Shown one piece after another: positions 6,259-6,583 of a stretch of DNA of 6,583 bases (its first letter is position 1; each line of letters starts with the position of its first letter). The DNA comes from Acidocella sp. (GTDB lineage: Bacteria > Pseudomonadota > Alphaproteobacteria > Acetobacterales > Acetobacteraceae), in contig JAQNCU010000172.1 in the NCBI GenBank assembly GCA_029077775.1, positions 1 through 6,583 of the forward strand. Reading direction: 5' to 3'. The position numbers and the translations under genes were made by a program. A model generated the notes under the pieces. The model saw nothing but the letters and a program-made list of their open reading frames with translations, was not told the origin of the DNA and did not search any database.

Positions 6259-6583
6259 ATGATGAAACCAATCCGGAAGTCCTGGTATCTCGCGGGTGCG
6301 GCGATTTTGGCGGCGGGCGTTACGGCGGGGGTCGCGATGCGATCCCATACCAATCTCGGCATTGAATCTTCTGTGGCTGCGGCACCGGCGGCGGGTACGC
6401 CGATTGATACAGAAATTGCGCGGGGCAGTTATCTGGTCAATCAGGTGGCGATGTGCGGGGATTGCCACACGCCCATGAATCAGTTTGGCCGCCCGATCAA
6501 ATCAAAATGGCTGCAAGGGGCAAAAATTGCATTTAAGCCGAATTTCCCGGTCCGCCATTGGCCGCACGGAGCGCCCAATATCG
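6259..6583 (+). CDS. Exported c-type cytochrome, N-terminal part (runs off right edge)
   Basis: The 108 residues present begin MMKPIRKSWYLAGAAILAAG, a basic start followed by a hydrophobic stretch at about 9-27. This fits a Sec signal peptide or an N-terminal membrane anchor, so the protein should face the periplasm. An Ala-rich linker follows, then a class I cytochrome c opening: RGSYLVNQ at about 55-62 and the covalent haem-binding CGDCH at 66-70 (Cys66, Cys69, His70), followed by TPMNQFGRP. It would carry electrons in a respiratory or dehydrogenase-linked chain. The axial methionine and the rest of the fold lie beyond the edge, so haem number and partner are unknown. The paired ATGs at 6259 and 6262 are both usable; GGAG spacing supports the first. 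It is divergent from pglW and has no evident link to BREX. Confidence 0.85.
   Translation, partial: MMKPIRKSWYLAGAAILAAGVTAGVAMRSHTNLGIESSVAAAPAAGTPIDTEIARGSYLVNQVAMCGDCHTPMNQFGRPIKSKWLQGAKIAFKPNFPVRHWPHGAPNI

Noticed and set aside
6102..6365. Plus-strand frame of 87 codons before the cytochrome gene
   Set aside because: It starts inside the -35 region of the promoter, overlaps the cytochrome start in another frame and gives a low-complexity Arg/Gly-rich product.
1..6583. CRISPR arrays, tRNA genes and insertion sequences
   Set aside because: I saw no regularly spaced direct repeats, tRNA-like cloverleaf or transposase motifs on either strand.

Overview
The window carries the start of a BREX type 2 (Pgl-type) phage-defence locus on the minus strand. 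A divergently transcribed c-type cytochrome gene begins at the right edge on the plus strand. The DNA is moderately GC-rich. The cytochrome has an N-terminal hydrophobic export segment and a CxxCH haem site, which suggests a Gram-negative, respiring bacterium. The intergenic region holds short TGAACACTGAAAA-like and CACGCAGAGGCGTGGAG-like repeats of a sort I associate with Planctomycetes, Verrucomicrobia and their relatives. That placement is a low-confidence guess.

Reading the minus strand from right to left, 5770 to 1433 encodes one very large protein of about 1445 residues, PglW. It joins a NERD nuclease-like domain, a degenerate protein-kinase domain, an intact Ser/Thr-kinase domain, a helix-hairpin-helix-like segment, a sigma-region-4/HTH-like segment and a conserved C-terminal module. 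Seven bases after its stop, pglX starts at 1425 and runs off the left edge. The 475 residues present hold the N-terminal region and the catalytic motifs of an adenine-specific DNA methyltransferase (DPACGSGHF and NPPY). The gene order pglW-pglX and the 7-bp spacing indicate an operon. The other expected BREX-2 genes (pglY, pglZ, brxD, brxHI) would lie to the left, outside the window.

Positions 5771 to 6258 (488 bp) hold no convincing gene. The part nearest pglW looks like a repeat-bearing junction. The part nearest the cytochrome gene has a good sigma70-type promoter (TTGACG, 17 bp, GATAAT), a UUCG-loop hairpin in the leader and a GGAG ribosome binding site. The cytochrome gene (6259 onward) is probably unrelated resident sequence, so this gap is likely the edge of the defence locus.

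In the BREX-2 model, PglX modifies host DNA and PglW contributes kinase and nuclease-like regulation, with PglZ and PglY-type partners, so that unmodified phage is blocked. This is a known system type rather than a new one. The most notable points here are the pseudokinase/kinase tandem, the regulatory-looking C-terminal half of PglW, and its missing ATG start.
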